Shown piece after piece: positions 9,303 to 18,376 of a stretch of DNA of 64,000 nucleotides. The DNA is taken from NCBI RefSeq assembly GCF_003259335.1, contig NZ_QLLL01000001.1:776406-840405 (forward strand), given 5' to 3'. Source of the DNA: Chitinophaga skermanii. GTDB taxonomy: Bacteria; Bacteroidota; Bacteroidia; Chitinophagales; Chitinophagaceae. A program made the translations under genes and the position numbers. Position 1 is the stretch's first letter. Every line of letters starts with the position of its first letter. The notes beneath the pieces are model-generated. The model did no database searches, had not been told where the DNA came from, and was given only the letters and a program-made list of their open reading frames with translations.

Positions 9303-10300
9303 TGAAAACAGTACAAATAATTACAACAGGCGAAATCCTTTTTCGTATTTCGCCTAACCTACAAACCAATGAAGCGGCCATCTATGTAGGTGGTGCCGAG
9401 GCCAATGTAGCAGCGGCTTTAGGAAATTGGGGGAATGATGTGGCTTATGTAAGTAGAGTGCCACAAAACGGTTTATCGATCCAAGCACTATCTATTTTGC
9501 AAGACAAAAATATTGTTACTGAACGTATGTTGTTTGGTGGCGATAGAATAGGAACTTATTACCTCGCGCAAGGTGCCGACTTGAAGCATGCAGAAGTGGT
9601 GTACGATCGTAAATATTCCTCGTTCAGTACTATTCAACCGGGTAGTGTGAATTGGGAAGAAGTGCTATCCGGTGCACAATGGCTCCATTGGAGTGCTATT
9701 ACACCGGCCCTTAGTGAAGATGCAGCCGCTGTTTGTAAAGAAGTGTTGGAAGCCGCCAAAGCTTTAGGAATGACTATTTCTACGGATTTAAACTACCGCG
9801 CTAAATTGTGGCAATACGGTAAACAGCCGGTAGAAGTAATGCCTAGTTTAACGGCTTATTGTGATGTAATTATGGGGAACATTTGGGCGGCAAACAACAT
9901 GCTGGGTACAAGCTTGAACCAAGCGCTTATTGATCAAAATAACCAAGAAGCATATTTACAAGCAGCGCGAGAAGTAGCCACAGAAATACAAACAAAATAC
10001 CCTCATTGCAAGCATATCGCTTTTACTTATAGATTTTCCAATGGTCCGCAACACAACTTGTACTACGCGGTATATTGGACGAATGGCGAATTGTATTGCT
10101 CTAAAACCTACGATACCAACGAAGTTGTAGACCGTGTAGGCAGTGGTGATAGCTTTATGGCGGGATTAATTCATGCATTGGTTCATCAATACGATGCACA
10201 AAAAACAATCAGCTTCGCGGCAGCAGCAGCGTATAGTAAGTTGTTCTTGAAGGGCGACTTCAACACCACGCCACTACAGCAAATAGAACAATTGATGTAA
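9302..10300 (+). CDS. kdgK: 2-dehydro-3-deoxygluconokinase (PfkB family)
   Basis: 332 residues of the ribokinase/PfkB fold. The N-terminal signature GGAEANVAAALGNWG and the C-terminal anion-hole/catalytic signature DRVGSGDSFMAGLIHAL (catalytic Asp in GSGD) are both intact. The context between uxaC and the KDPG aldolase gene identifies the substrate as 2-keto-3-deoxygluconate, phosphorylated at C6 with ATP. The start codon overlaps the uxaC stop. Confidence 0.92.
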   Translation: MKTVQIITTGEILFRISPNLQTNEAAIYVGGAEANVAAALGNWGNDVAYVSRVPQNGLSIQALSILQDKNIVTERMLFGGDRIGTYYLAQGADLKHAEVVYDRKYSSFSTIQPGSVNWEEVLSGAQWLHWSAITPALSEDAAAVCKEVLEAAKALGMTISTDLNYRAKLWQYGKQPVEVMPSLTAYCDVIMGNIWAANNMLGTSLNQALIDQNNQEAYLQAAREVATEIQTKYPHCKHIAFTYRFSNGPQHNLYYAVYWTNGELYCSKTYDTNEVVDRVGSGDSFMAGLIHALVHQYDAQKTISFAAAAAYSKLFLKGDFNTTPLQQIEQLM

Positions 10301-10326
10301 TTCACTCAACAACAAAATAATCTTAT

Positions 10327-10989
10327 ATGGCAACAACACCGAGTAACGCGTTGAATGCATTTGGAAAATGCGGCGTAGTGCCAGTTTTTTATCATGATGA
10401 TGCAAACCTTTGCATAAAATTATTGCAGGCAAGTTATGATGCCGGTATTCGTGTATTCGAATTCACCAACAGGGGCGAAAATGCGAGAAAGAATTTCGCT
10501 ACTATGCTCGATTACAAACTGCAACATTGCCCGGATATGTTACTGGGTATTGGTACCATCAAAACCGCTACAGAAGCACAACAATACATTGCATTGGGCA
10601 CCGACTTTATCGTTAGCCCGATAGTAGATGCTGCTACACAAGCCACCTGTGCGTCGCACGATGTATTGTGGGTGCCTGGCTGTATGACACCAACAGAATT
10701 AGCTACAGCAGAGAGTTTGGGTGCCACATTTGTGAAATTATTTCCCGGAAATATCCTTGGTGCTAACTTTTTACGCGCTATAAAACCTTTGTTCCCCGGC
10801 CTGAAATTCATGCCTACTGGGGGTGTAGAGGCTACGCAAGATAATTTGAAGGATTGGTTTAGTGCAGGTGTTACTTGCGTAGGAATGGGGTCTACCTTAC
10901 TTACTAAAAACATCATCGATCAGCAAGATTGGGAAGCGCTAAAATTAAAAATTACGCAAACGTTTGCATATATCGATAGCGTGAAGTAA
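10327..10989 (+). CDS. kdgA: KDPG/KHG aldolase
   Basis: 220 residues, the class I Eda family. Catalytic Lys137 is in TFVKLFPGN and the acid/base Glu45 in RVFEFTNRG. GIGTIKT and MPTGGV phosphate-binding loops are present. It cleaves 2-keto-3-deoxy-6-phosphogluconate to pyruvate and glyceraldehyde 3-phosphate, the last step of the hexuronate route. It lies 26 bp after kdgK. Codons near the 3' end (10954-10969) form a perfect LacI-type operator core. Confidence 0.94.
   Translation: MATTPSNALNAFGKCGVVPVFYHDDANLCIKLLQASYDAGIRVFEFTNRGENARKNFATMLDYKLQHCPDMLLGIGTIKTATEAQQYIALGTDFIVSPIVDAATQATCASHDVLWVPGCMTPTELATAESLGATFVKLFPGNILGANFLRAIKPLFPGLKFMPTGGVEATQDNLKDWFSAGVTCVGMGSTLLTKNIIDQQDWEALKLKITQTFAYIDSVK
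10954..10969. promoter_or_regulatory. Intragenic LacI-type operator upstream of exuT
   Basis: The palindrome GCAAACGTTTGC (10956-10967) lies inside the last codons of kdgA, 61 bp before the exuT start. The same core occurs at 14352-14367 and 19471-19486, with variants at 15304-15331. It could control an internal promoter for the transporter. Binding is inferred only. Confidence 0.6.
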
Positions 10990-11027
10990 CTTGGACATCC
11001 ACACCTTAATCAACTAGAGCGTTAAAC

Positions 11028-12341
11028 ATGAATTCCACAACTATTGGCAAGTACCGCTGGCGTATCGTTGCGCTATTATTTTTCGCCACTACCATCAATT
11101 ATATTGATCGACAAGTATTGTCGTTTACTGTTATTAACGAAGATTTTCAGCGCGAGATACTCGGCTTAGCCAAGAACCACGTTATTACTGCCGCCGATGA
11201 TGCGCAGTTGAAAGTATTGTTAGGGTATGTAGATGCCGCATTTAAGATTGCTTATGCATTGGGTTTCCTTTTAGTAGGTTGGTTTATTGATAGGGTAGGA
11301 ACAAGAAAAGGTTTCTCGGTATCGATGATCGTTTGGAGTGTTGCAGGAATGGTCCATGGCTTGGTGAGCCGTGCTGCCGGTTTAGTAGGCGCACGCTTTA
11401 TGCTAGGTTTGGGTGAAGCCGGTAACTTCCCTGCTGCTGTAAAAACAATTGCCGAATGGTTCCCTCGCAAAGAACGTTCATTTGCTACGGGCATTATGAA
11501 TGCTGGTGCGAATGTGGGCGTAATTGCTACGGCTTTGGCTGTGCCTTTTATTATTGCACACTTAGGTTGGCGTGCTTCGTTCGTGATTACGGGCGCATTG
11601 GGATTAGTGTTGTTGGTATGCTGGCGACTTTGGTACAACCGTCCACGTTTAGTAAAAAATCTTTCTGCTGAAGAGCTGGCTTATATTGAAAGCGATCCTG
11701 ATGGTAAAGAAGACGATAAGCCTGCACGTGTTTCGTGGTTGAAGCTTTTCCGTTATCCACAAACATGGGCCTTTGCATTACCTAAGTTTTTGACCGACTG
11801 TGTTTGGTATTTCTTCCTTACATGGTTACCCTTATTCTTTGCTAAGAATAATACCTTGGATGAGAAATTGGATTTGAAATCGGTGGGTATCCCGTTCCTC
11901 GTTATTTACATCATTTCCGACCTAGGTAGCATCTTTTTTGGTTGGCTTACCTCAACTTTCATGAAGAAAGGATGGAGTGCCAATAAAGCCCGTAAAACAA
12001 CTTTATTTATCTGTGGACTTTGTGCATTACCGATTTTTTTCGCAGCGCAAACAAACAGTTTGTATGTAGCTATTGCATTGATTGCATTAGGTACAGCAGC
12101 CCACCAAGGTTTCTCTTCGAATATCTTGGCAATGGTGAGTGATATCTTCCCGAAAAAAGCAACCGGTTCTGTAACAGGTATTGGTGGTATGATGGGAGGG
12201 GTAAGTGGGGCCTTGGTATCGGTGTATGTTGGTCATATCGACGGGTATATGCCAATTTTCATTTACGCAAGTACAGCATATTTGTTGGCATTGTTGGTGA
12301 TTCACTTATGTGTACCGAAAATGCAACAAGCAGCGCTATAG
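11028..12341 (+). CDS. exuT: Hexuronate transporter, MFS family
   Basis: 437 residues with about 12 hydrophobic segments. It begins with the ACS-family pattern RWRIVALLFFATTINYIDRQVLSF and carries the MFS loop motif GWFIDRVGTRKG between TM2 and TM3. RFMLGLGEAGNFPAAVKTIAEWFP is characteristic of the anion:cation symporter family that includes ExuT and GudP. Position at the end of the uronate operon supports galacturonate/glucuronate:proton symport. A terminator follows. Confidence 0.9.
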   Translation: MNSTTIGKYRWRIVALLFFATTINYIDRQVLSFTVINEDFQREILGLAKNHVITAADDAQLKVLLGYVDAAFKIAYALGFLLVGWFIDRVGTRKGFSVSMIVWSVAGMVHGLVSRAAGLVGARFMLGLGEAGNFPAAVKTIAEWFPRKERSFATGIMNAGANVGVIATALAVPFIIAHLGWRASFVITGALGLVLLVCWRLWYNRPRLVKNLSAEELAYIESDPDGKEDDKPARVSWLKLFRYPQTWAFALPKFLTDCVWYFFLTWLPLFFAKNNTLDEKLDLKSVGIPFLVIYIISDLGSIFFGWLTSTFMKKGWSANKARKTTLFICGLCALPIFFAAQTNSLYVAIALIALGTAAHQGFSSNILAMVSDIFPKKATGSVTGIGGMMGGVSGALVSVYVGHIDGYMPIFIYASTAYLLALLVIHLCVPKMQQAAL

Positions 12342-12378
12342 GATAGAAAAGAAAAGTTAGATTTTGAATAGAGCAAAA

Positions 12379-12405
12379 GGCCGGCTGTATGACCGGCTTT
12401 TTTGT
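12379..12405 (+). terminator. Terminator of the uxaB-exuT operon
   Basis: GCCGG (12380-12384) pairs with CCGGC (12393-12397) and is followed by a run of seven T. It lies about 40 bp after the exuT stop. Confidence 0.75.
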
Positions 12406-12427
12406 TTGAAGTTATCTTGCAATAACA

Positions 12428-12452
12428 AAGGCCAACCGCGCAGGTTGGCCTT
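12428..12452 (-). terminator. Terminator of uxaA
   Basis: A perfect 10-bp stem, AAGGCCAACC (12428-12437) with GGTTGGCCTT (12443-12452), lies about 58 bp beyond the uxaA stop. On the minus strand it is followed by TGTTATTG. It faces the exuT terminator. Confidence 0.7.
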
Positions 12453-12509
12453 CAGATTGTGTTAATTATATGGTACTGTTCCCGGTTGAAAACTCGTCGG
12501 GGCGGTGAA

Positions 12510-14156
12510 CTATAAGCTCACACCACGTTTCCAAGGGATGAAATCATCTTGTTGAAGAATTTCTGCTTTAGCGTGCACATTACCGCTAGCGATTTCGATT
12601 ACGTAATCTAAGATTTCTTCTCCCATTTTCGCAATACTTTTTTCGCCGCTGATGATGCTGCCTGTGTCGATATCAATGATATCAGGCATTTTCTGCGCTA
12701 ATTTGGTGTTGGTAGATAATTTGACAACCGGCGCTATTGGGTTACCGGTGGGGGTACCTAAGCCTGTTGTAAATAAAACTACGTTGGCACCAGACCCAAC
12801 TTCTGCTGAAGTCGATTCCACATCGTTACCGGGTGTACATAATAGGTTTAATCCCGGTTTGGTAACATATTCAGTATAATCCAACACATCTACCACCGGC
12901 GAGGTACCACCTTTCTTAGCAGCTCCGGCCGATTTAATAGCATCTGTAATTAAACCATCTTTAATATTACCTGGAGAAGGGTTCATGTAGAAACCAGAGC
13001 CTACAGATTCAGCTTGACTTTCATATGCACGCATAATACGGATAAACTTATCGGCATTGTCTTCTGTTTCGCAACGGTTAATCAACTCTTGTTCTACACC
13101 ACATAACTCGGGAAACTCCGATAAAATAGTAGTGCCTCCCAAAGCCACTAACAAATCTGATGTATGCCCAATAGCAGGATTCGCTGAAATACCAGAGAAA
13201 CCATCGGAACCACCGCATTCTAAACCGATTACCAATTTTGATAATGGTGCAGGTTTACGCTCGAGTTTATTCGCTTCTACCAAGGCCATGAACGTTTCTT
13301 TAATGGCCGTAGAAAGCATATTGAATTCGGATCCTAACTTTTGTTGTTCAAAAACAAGGATCGGTTTATCGAATTGTGCATTCAGTTTTTTCGTAGCTGC
13401 TTGCAAGATAGATACTTGGGCATGTTGACAACCTAAGCTCAAAATAGTTGCACCTGCTACATTCGAGTGGTGAATATAACCCGCTAACAAAGCACACAAA
13501 GCATCTGAATCTTGCCTGGTACCGCCGCAACCACCTTCGTGCGTAAGGAACTTAATACCATCGATATTGGGGAATACGCTGCTGCGTTGTATTTGATGCG
13601 TAGTGGGATGAGGTTCGTATGTTTTTACAGCATCTAAATTGCCTGATTTGTATAACGAAACCAAGTCTTCCACTTGGCTATTATAAGTTTCGGCAGGAGC
13701 AAAGCCCAAGCCTTTTTCGAACGCTGTTTTAATGACCCCTACATTGCGGTTCTCGCAAAATACCATGGGAATAACCAACCAAAAGTTACGTGTTCCCACT
13801 TGGCCATCAGTACGATGGTAACCCATAAAAGTACGGTCTTTCCAAGGGGTAACATCTGGCGCTTGCCAAGCATAGTTGGCATCTTTATCGTGGAAAGCGT
13901 TCGCATCGTGCTCGAGGTTATTTACCGTAATAAGGTCACCTTTGTGAATATCTGTTAAAGCTTTGCCTACTAAAACGCCGTACATTACTACAGGCGAGCC
14001 TTTTGCAATAGCTTCGATCGTAAATTTATGTTTAGCTGGGATGGTATTTAGTAAGGTAATTGTATCGCCATTAAATGCAATCTCTTCGCCGGCCGGTAAG
14101 TCTTTTAAAGCCACCAGCACATTATCTTTCGGATGAATTTGTAAGTAAACGTTCAT
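12510..14156 (-). CDS. uxaA: Altronate dehydratase
   Basis: 548 residues from the ATG at 14156; an open frame extends 30 codons upstream, but those residues are not family-like and conserved sequence begins at MNVYLQIHPKDNV. Residues ~1-90 are the SAF domain (LVALKDLPAGEEI). The large dehydratase domain carries HEGGCGGTRQDSDAL, LSLGCQHAQ and LECGGSDGFSGISANPA. It dehydrates D-altronate to 2-keto-3-deoxygluconate, using Fe2+ in characterised homologues. It is transcribed away from kduI; both promoters share the 14157-14429 interval, which holds a perfect LacI-type operator. Confidence 0.95.
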   Translation of the reverse strand: MNVYLQIHPKDNVLVALKDLPAGEEIAFNGDTITLLNTIPAKHKFTIEAIAKGSPVVMYGVLVGKALTDIHKGDLITVNNLEHDANAFHDKDANYAWQAPDVTPWKDRTFMGYHRTDGQVGTRNFWLVIPMVFCENRNVGVIKTAFEKGLGFAPAETYNSQVEDLVSLYKSGNLDAVKTYEPHPTTHQIQRSSVFPNIDGIKFLTHEGGCGGTRQDSDALCALLAGYIHHSNVAGATILSLGCQHAQVSILQAATKKLNAQFDKPILVFEQQKLGSEFNMLSTAIKETFMALVEANKLERKPAPLSKLVIGLECGGSDGFSGISANPAIGHTSDLLVALGGTTILSEFPELCGVEQELINRCETEDNADKFIRIMRAYESQAESVGSGFYMNPSPGNIKDGLITDAIKSAGAAKKGGTSPVVDVLDYTEYVTKPGLNLLCTPGNDVESTSAEVGSGANVVLFTTGLGTPTGNPIAPVVKLSTNTKLAQKMPDIIDIDTGSIISGEKSIAKMGEEILDYVIEIASGNVHAKAEILQQDDFIPWKRGVSL

Positions 14157-14351
14157 ATAGCTAATGTAGGATAATTGAGAATCCGATTTTAATACTAAAA
14201 TGATTATCCATGATAACATTTTGCCGCTTTCCGGCCATTCCCGCATAGGTATGCTCCCTTCTTATAATATTTAGCGCCCCGGGAAAACGTGGACATCCTT
14301 TTCAGATGAATTCAAAATTACAACCTTACCTCCATTCAAATCCGAAAATCT

Positions 14352-14367
14352 ATGCAAACGTTTGCAT
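14352..14367. promoter_or_regulatory. Perfect 16-bp operator between uxaA and kduI
   Basis: ATGCAAACGTTTGCAT is a full palindrome with a central CG, the classic LacI/GalR-family operator shape. It lies 63 bp before kduI and about 200 bp from the uxaA start. The LacI gene 4 kb downstream is the probable binder. Confidence 0.78.
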
Positions 14368-14429
14368 ATTTAAATCAGATCATGTAATTTTCCATTCTTA
14401 TCTTTCATTCTAATTAATAAAATTGGTAC

Positions 14430-15272
14430 ATGAACACGCATATTGAAACCAGGTATGCCGTTAGTCCTAACGAAGCTAAAGCCTGGAATACCGCACAAGC
14501 AAGAGAAGCATTACATATCCCACAACTGTTTGCAGCGGATAAAATCTACATGGTTTACTCGCATTTCGATCGTTTCATCACCGGCGGTATTATGCCCGTG
14601 AAACAAGCATTGAAGCTAGAAACTGTAGATCAATTGAAAGCTGATTATTTCCTAGAAAGAAGAGAACTCGGTTTAATTAACGTAGGTGGCACCGGTAAAG
14701 TATCGGTAGATGGTGAAGTGTTTACGGTGAATTATAAAGAGGCTTTATATATTGGTCGTGGTAAGAAGGAAGTGATTTTCACCAGCGAAGATGCCAATAA
14801 ACCTGCTAAGTTCTACATGAACTCTACTAATGCTCATACTACCTATCCCACTAAGCACATCACCAAAAATGAAGCGGAAATCGTTACCCTCGGTTCCCAA
14901 GAAACTTCAAACCACAGAACTATTAATAAACTAATTGTTGCCACCGTTTTACCTACTTGCCAATTGCAAATGGGTATGACCGAATTACATCCCGGCAACA
15001 TCTGGAATACCATGCCCGCCCATACGCATGATCGCCGTATGGAAGTATACTTTTACTTTGAAGTACCACAAGGACAAGCAGTATCGCACTTCTGGGGCCA
15101 ACCACAAGAAACCCGCCACATCTGGATGCAAAACGAACAAGCGGTAATTTCTCCGCCATGGAGCATCCACTCTGGTGCCGGTACAAGTAATTATACTTTT
15201 ATCTGGGGTATGGCCGGTGAAAACTTAGATTACGGCGATATGGATGCTGCTCCTATCACAGAATTACGCTAG
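14430..15272 (+). CDS. kduI: 5-keto 4-deoxyuronate isomerase
   Basis: 280 residues, the usual KduI length. The protein has the start MNTHIETRYAVSPNEAKAWN and DRFITGGIMPV. The cupin metal site is seen in MPAHTHDRRMEVYFYFE (two His and a Glu), with a later His in PPWSIHSGAGTSNY. It converts 5-keto-4-deoxyuronate (from unsaturated uronates released by GH105/GH88) to 2,5-diketo-3-deoxygluconate, which KduD then reduces. First gene of kduI-GH105-kduD-lacI. Confidence 0.97.
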   Translation: MNTHIETRYAVSPNEAKAWNTAQAREALHIPQLFAADKIYMVYSHFDRFITGGIMPVKQALKLETVDQLKADYFLERRELGLINVGGTGKVSVDGEVFTVNYKEALYIGRGKKEVIFTSEDANKPAKFYMNSTNAHTTYPTKHITKNEAEIVTLGSQETSNHRTINKLIVATVLPTCQLQMGMTELHPGNIWNTMPAHTHDRRMEVYFYFEVPQGQAVSHFWGQPQETRHIWMQNEQAVISPPWSIHSGAGTSNYTFIWGMAGENLDYGDMDAAPITELR

Positions 15273-15303
15273 TTATTATAAATAGCATTTCTCATTTCAT
15301 CAC

Positions 15304-15331
15304 GCAAGCGTTTGCTTATGCAAACGTTTCC
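15304..15331. promoter_or_regulatory. Two imperfect LacI-type operators before the GH105 gene
   Basis: GCAAGCGTTTGC (15304-15315) and GCAAACGTTTCC (15320-15331) each differ by one base from the GCAAACGTTTGC core. Their starts are 16 bp apart, 17 bp before the ATG at 15348. They suggest an additional regulated promoter inside the operon. Confidence 0.6.
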
Positions 15332-15347
15332 ACATAATTCACACGTC

Positions 15348-17525
15348 ATGAAAAGAAATTTCTATGCCTTAGCCCTTGCGGGTTTATTAGGATTGAATTC
15401 CACAAAAGCGGCTACTGTTGCTGATAATGATTCTACATTGTCGGCATCTAGTAACATCCAAGTGCTTAAGAAAGTAGCCGATTGGCAAATCTTGCACCTC
15501 GAAAGAAAGGGTTTTAACCGCTCGAAGGTCGACTGGATTACAACAGCATTCTACGCCGGTTTGATGGACTTTGCACCGTATGCCAATGATAATAAATACC
15601 ACAGTTGGTTAATTGGTATCGGTAACGAATTAAGCTGGAATACTGGCCCGCGCCGTTACCATGCCGACGATCTTTGTATTGGTCAAACGTATGCGCAACT
15701 CAGCAACATTTACGACGATCCTAAAATGATCGCACATTTTAAAACCCTTGCTGATAGTATTATAGCTGAACCACATACAGCATCTCTTGAATGGAAAAAT
15801 GATATCCACATGCGCGAATGGGCATGGTGTGATGCTTTGTTCATGGCGCCTACTGCCTTAGCGTACTTATCGAACACTACAAAGGAAACAAAGTACCTAG
15901 ACATCGCTGATAAACTGTGGTGGAAAACAACCGATTACTTATACAACCCGAAAGAGCGATTGTACTTCCGCGATCAGCGCTATTTCAACCAGAAAGAAGC
16001 AAATGGTCAACCTGTTTTTTGGAGCCGTGGAAACGGCTGGGTAATCGCCGGTTTAGCAAGAGTGATTGATAACTTACCAAGCAACTACCCAACACGCGCT
16101 AAATACATGCAATTGTATAAAGACATGGCTTCGCGCATTGCCGAACTCCAAACTTCCGACGGAACATGGCATGCAGCTTTGTTAGACAGCGCCAGCTATC
16201 CTGCAAAAGAAACGAGTGGCACTGCCTTCTTCACTTACGCATTAGCTTGGGGTATTAACAATGGTACTTTACCACGCGATAAATACTTACCCGTTGTTAT
16301 CAAAGGTTGGAACGCATTACGTGCAGCTGTGCAAGAAAATGGCAAATTAGGTTTTGTACAAGTAGTAGCTGCTGCACCAGGCCATACCACTGCTGAAGAT
16401 ACGGAAGCATACGGTGTAGGCGCGTTTATGTTAGCCGGTACAGAAATGTTGAAGCTTGGTTTGAAGGAACAAAAAGTGCTTAACACTGAATTGCATAATA
16501 CCCTTGGAGTAGTTCGCGATGGCGTTGTAGAAGCCAATTTTTCGGCTTTTGCTAGCGCTATGAAAGTAAGCAGCAAAGCACCGTTTAAAGTAGTAAATGC
16601 TTTAACAGGAGAGGAAGTGGCTTACCAAATAATTAATGGACAAACCATCTTATTTGCTGTGAAAATGGCACCGGGAGCAAAGATCATTTTGAAGACTTCA
16701 CCGGGCGAACCTTCCCCTGTAAAGGCACGTACGTATGGTCGTTATGTACCTGAACGTAAAGATGATTTTGCTTGGGAAAATGATAAAATGGCGTACCGTA
16801 TGTACGGTAAGGCATTGGAAAGTACACCTAATGAAATGGCTTATGGTATTGATGTTTGGTGTAAACGTACGAGCGAACTAGTAATCGATAAATGGTATAA
16901 ATTGAACAACTATCACCACGATAATGGAGATGGTATGGATTACTACAAAGTTGGCTACACCCTAGGTGCGGGCGATATCGCTCCGTACATCAACGATTCA
17001 TTATACTTCCCTAAAAACTATCGTCGTTTTAAAGTGTTGGTAAATGGTCCATTGCGCACCACATTTAGCTTAGAATACGATGCGTGGACAGCCGGCAACA
17101 CAAGCGTGACGGTTACAAAAAACATTACCTTGGACGCAGGCTCGCAATTGAACAAATTCGAGATTGTGTACGACATGAAGGATGGGAAGGATATGCCGGT
17201 GGCGATAGGTATTGTAAAACGTCCAGAACCGGGTACTATCTTATTGAACGAGAAAGCAGGCATTGCGGGTTATTGGGAACCACAGCACGGCGAAGATGGC
17301 ACAACCGGAGTTGGTACAATTGTTCCAGCAAACGTAAAGGGAATGATAGTAGACAAGAATCATTTGATTACAAAAACAACAGCCACATCTAAGAAGGTTA
17401 TCACTTATTATGCAGGTGCTGCTTGGAGTAAAGCGGGTGTTTATACAAATAGTTCGGATTGGTTTACTTACTTAACGGGCTATGCGAAATGTGTACAAAC
17501 CCCGGTAGTCGTAACCTTTCATTAA
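15348..17525 (+). CDS. Secreted GH105 unsaturated uronyl hydrolase fused to DUF4861
   Basis: 725 residues from the ATG at 15348; the 12 codons before it run through the operator pair, while the chosen start gives a clean signal peptide (MKRNFYALALAGLLGLNSTKA). Residues ~30-375 form the (alpha/alpha)6 barrel of GH105/GH88, with REWAWCDALFMAPTAL (catalytic Asp in WCDALFM), FWSRGNGWVIAGLARV and SGTAFFTYALAWG. Residues ~420-725 match DUF4861 (YGRYVPERKDDFAWENDKMA, YGIDVWCKRTSELVIDKWY). GH105 enzymes remove the terminal unsaturated uronate from rhamnogalacturonan or related oligosaccharides by hydration. DUF4861 is usually a separate protein or partner in such loci and its function is unknown. The site of action is inferred to be the periplasm. 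Confidence 0.88.
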   Translation: MKRNFYALALAGLLGLNSTKAATVADNDSTLSASSNIQVLKKVADWQILHLERKGFNRSKVDWITTAFYAGLMDFAPYANDNKYHSWLIGIGNELSWNTGPRRYHADDLCIGQTYAQLSNIYDDPKMIAHFKTLADSIIAEPHTASLEWKNDIHMREWAWCDALFMAPTALAYLSNTTKETKYLDIADKLWWKTTDYLYNPKERLYFRDQRYFNQKEANGQPVFWSRGNGWVIAGLARVIDNLPSNYPTRAKYMQLYKDMASRIAELQTSDGTWHAALLDSASYPAKETSGTAFFTYALAWGINNGTLPRDKYLPVVIKGWNALRAAVQENGKLGFVQVVAAAPGHTTAEDTEAYGVGAFMLAGTEMLKLGLKEQKVLNTELHNTLGVVRDGVVEANFSAFASAMKVSSKAPFKVVNALTGEEVAYQIINGQTILFAVKMAPGAKIILKTSPGEPSPVKARTYGRYVPERKDDFAWENDKMAYRMYGKALESTPNEMAYGIDVWCKRTSELVIDKWYKLNNYHHDNGDGMDYYKVGYTLGAGDIAPYINDSLYFPKNYRRFKVLVNGPLRTTFSLEYDAWTAGNTSVTVTKNITLDAGSQLNKFEIVYDMKDGKDMPVAIGIVKRPEPGTILLNEKAGIAGYWEPQHGEDGTTGVGTIVPANVKGMIVDKNHLITKTTATSKKVITYYAGAAWSKAGVYTNSSDWFTYLTGYAKCVQTPVVVTFH

Positions 17526-17545
17526 ATAGCGATAAAAACAACTAT

Positions 17546-18316
17546 ATGAGCGTATTGAATTCATTCAGCGTACATCATAAAATAGCCTTGGTTACCGGCT
17601 GCAAACGCGGTATTGGTAAAGCCATGGCAGTAGCATTAGCAGAAGCAGGCGCCGATATTATTGGCGTGTCGGCGAACTTGGAGTTAACAGGCAGCGAAGT
17701 GGCGAAAGAAGTAGAAGCATTGGGTAAAAAGTTCTATGCTTACCAGTGCGACTTTGCCGATCGTGCTGCTTTATACGAGTTTATCACGAAAGTAAAGGCC
17801 GATCATCCACAAATCGATATACTTATTAACAACGCGGGCACCATTAAACGTGCACCTGCGGCGGAGCATAGCGATGAATATTGGGATGAAGTAATAGCCA
17901 TTAATCAAACAGCGCAGTTCATTTTAACCCGCGAAATTGGGAAGGATATGATTGCCCGTGGTAGTGGAAAAATTGTGTTTACTGCTTCTTTATTAAGCTT
18001 CCAAGGAGGTATTAATGTACCTTCATATGCGGCAAGTAAAGGTGCTGTGGCACAAGTTACCAAGGCATTTGCGAACGAATGGGCTGCGAAAGGGGTGAAT
18101 GTAAATGCCATTACACCGGGCTACATTTCTACAGATAATACAGCTGCTTTAAGGGCCGATGAGAATAGGAGCCGTTCTATTATGGAACGCATTCCTGCCG
18201 GCCGTTGGGGCGAACCGGAAGACTTTAAAGGTCCTGTTGTGTTTTTATCTTCTGAAGCGTCTAACTACATCCACGGTACAATATTAACCGTTGATGGTGG
18301 CTGGATGGGAAGATAA
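17546..18316 (+). CDS. kduD: 2-dehydro-3-deoxy-D-gluconate 5-dehydrogenase
   Basis: 256 residues from the ATG at 17546 (MSVLNSFSVHHKIALVTG); a longer open frame would overlap the GH105 gene and adds no SDR sequence. It is a classical short-chain dehydrogenase: TGCKRGIGKAMA (cofactor-binding), NNAGTIKR, catalytic Ser in ASLLSFQGG and YAASKGAV (Tyr-x-x-x-Lys). The SDR length and the SFQGGINVPSYAASKG pattern match KduD. It reduces 2,5-diketo-3-deoxygluconate to 2-keto-3-deoxygluconate, joining the unsaturated-uronate branch to KdgK. Confidence 0.93.
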   Translation: MSVLNSFSVHHKIALVTGCKRGIGKAMAVALAEAGADIIGVSANLELTGSEVAKEVEALGKKFYAYQCDFADRAALYEFITKVKADHPQIDILINNAGTIKRAPAAEHSDEYWDEVIAINQTAQFILTREIGKDMIARGSGKIVFTASLLSFQGGINVPSYAASKGAVAQVTKAFANEWAAKGVNVNAITPGYISTDNTAALRADENRSRSIMERIPAGRWGEPEDFKGPVVFLSSEASNYIHGTILTVDGGWMGR

Positions 18317-18376
18317 TCTGTGGAAATTCCTATAGATTTTATAGCTTGCCAGGATATTTAAACAGCTTGAGAAACA

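Noticed and set aside
14157-14246. Upstream extension of uxaA by 30 residues
   Set aside because: The extra residues are not family-like and would use most of the divergent promoter region.
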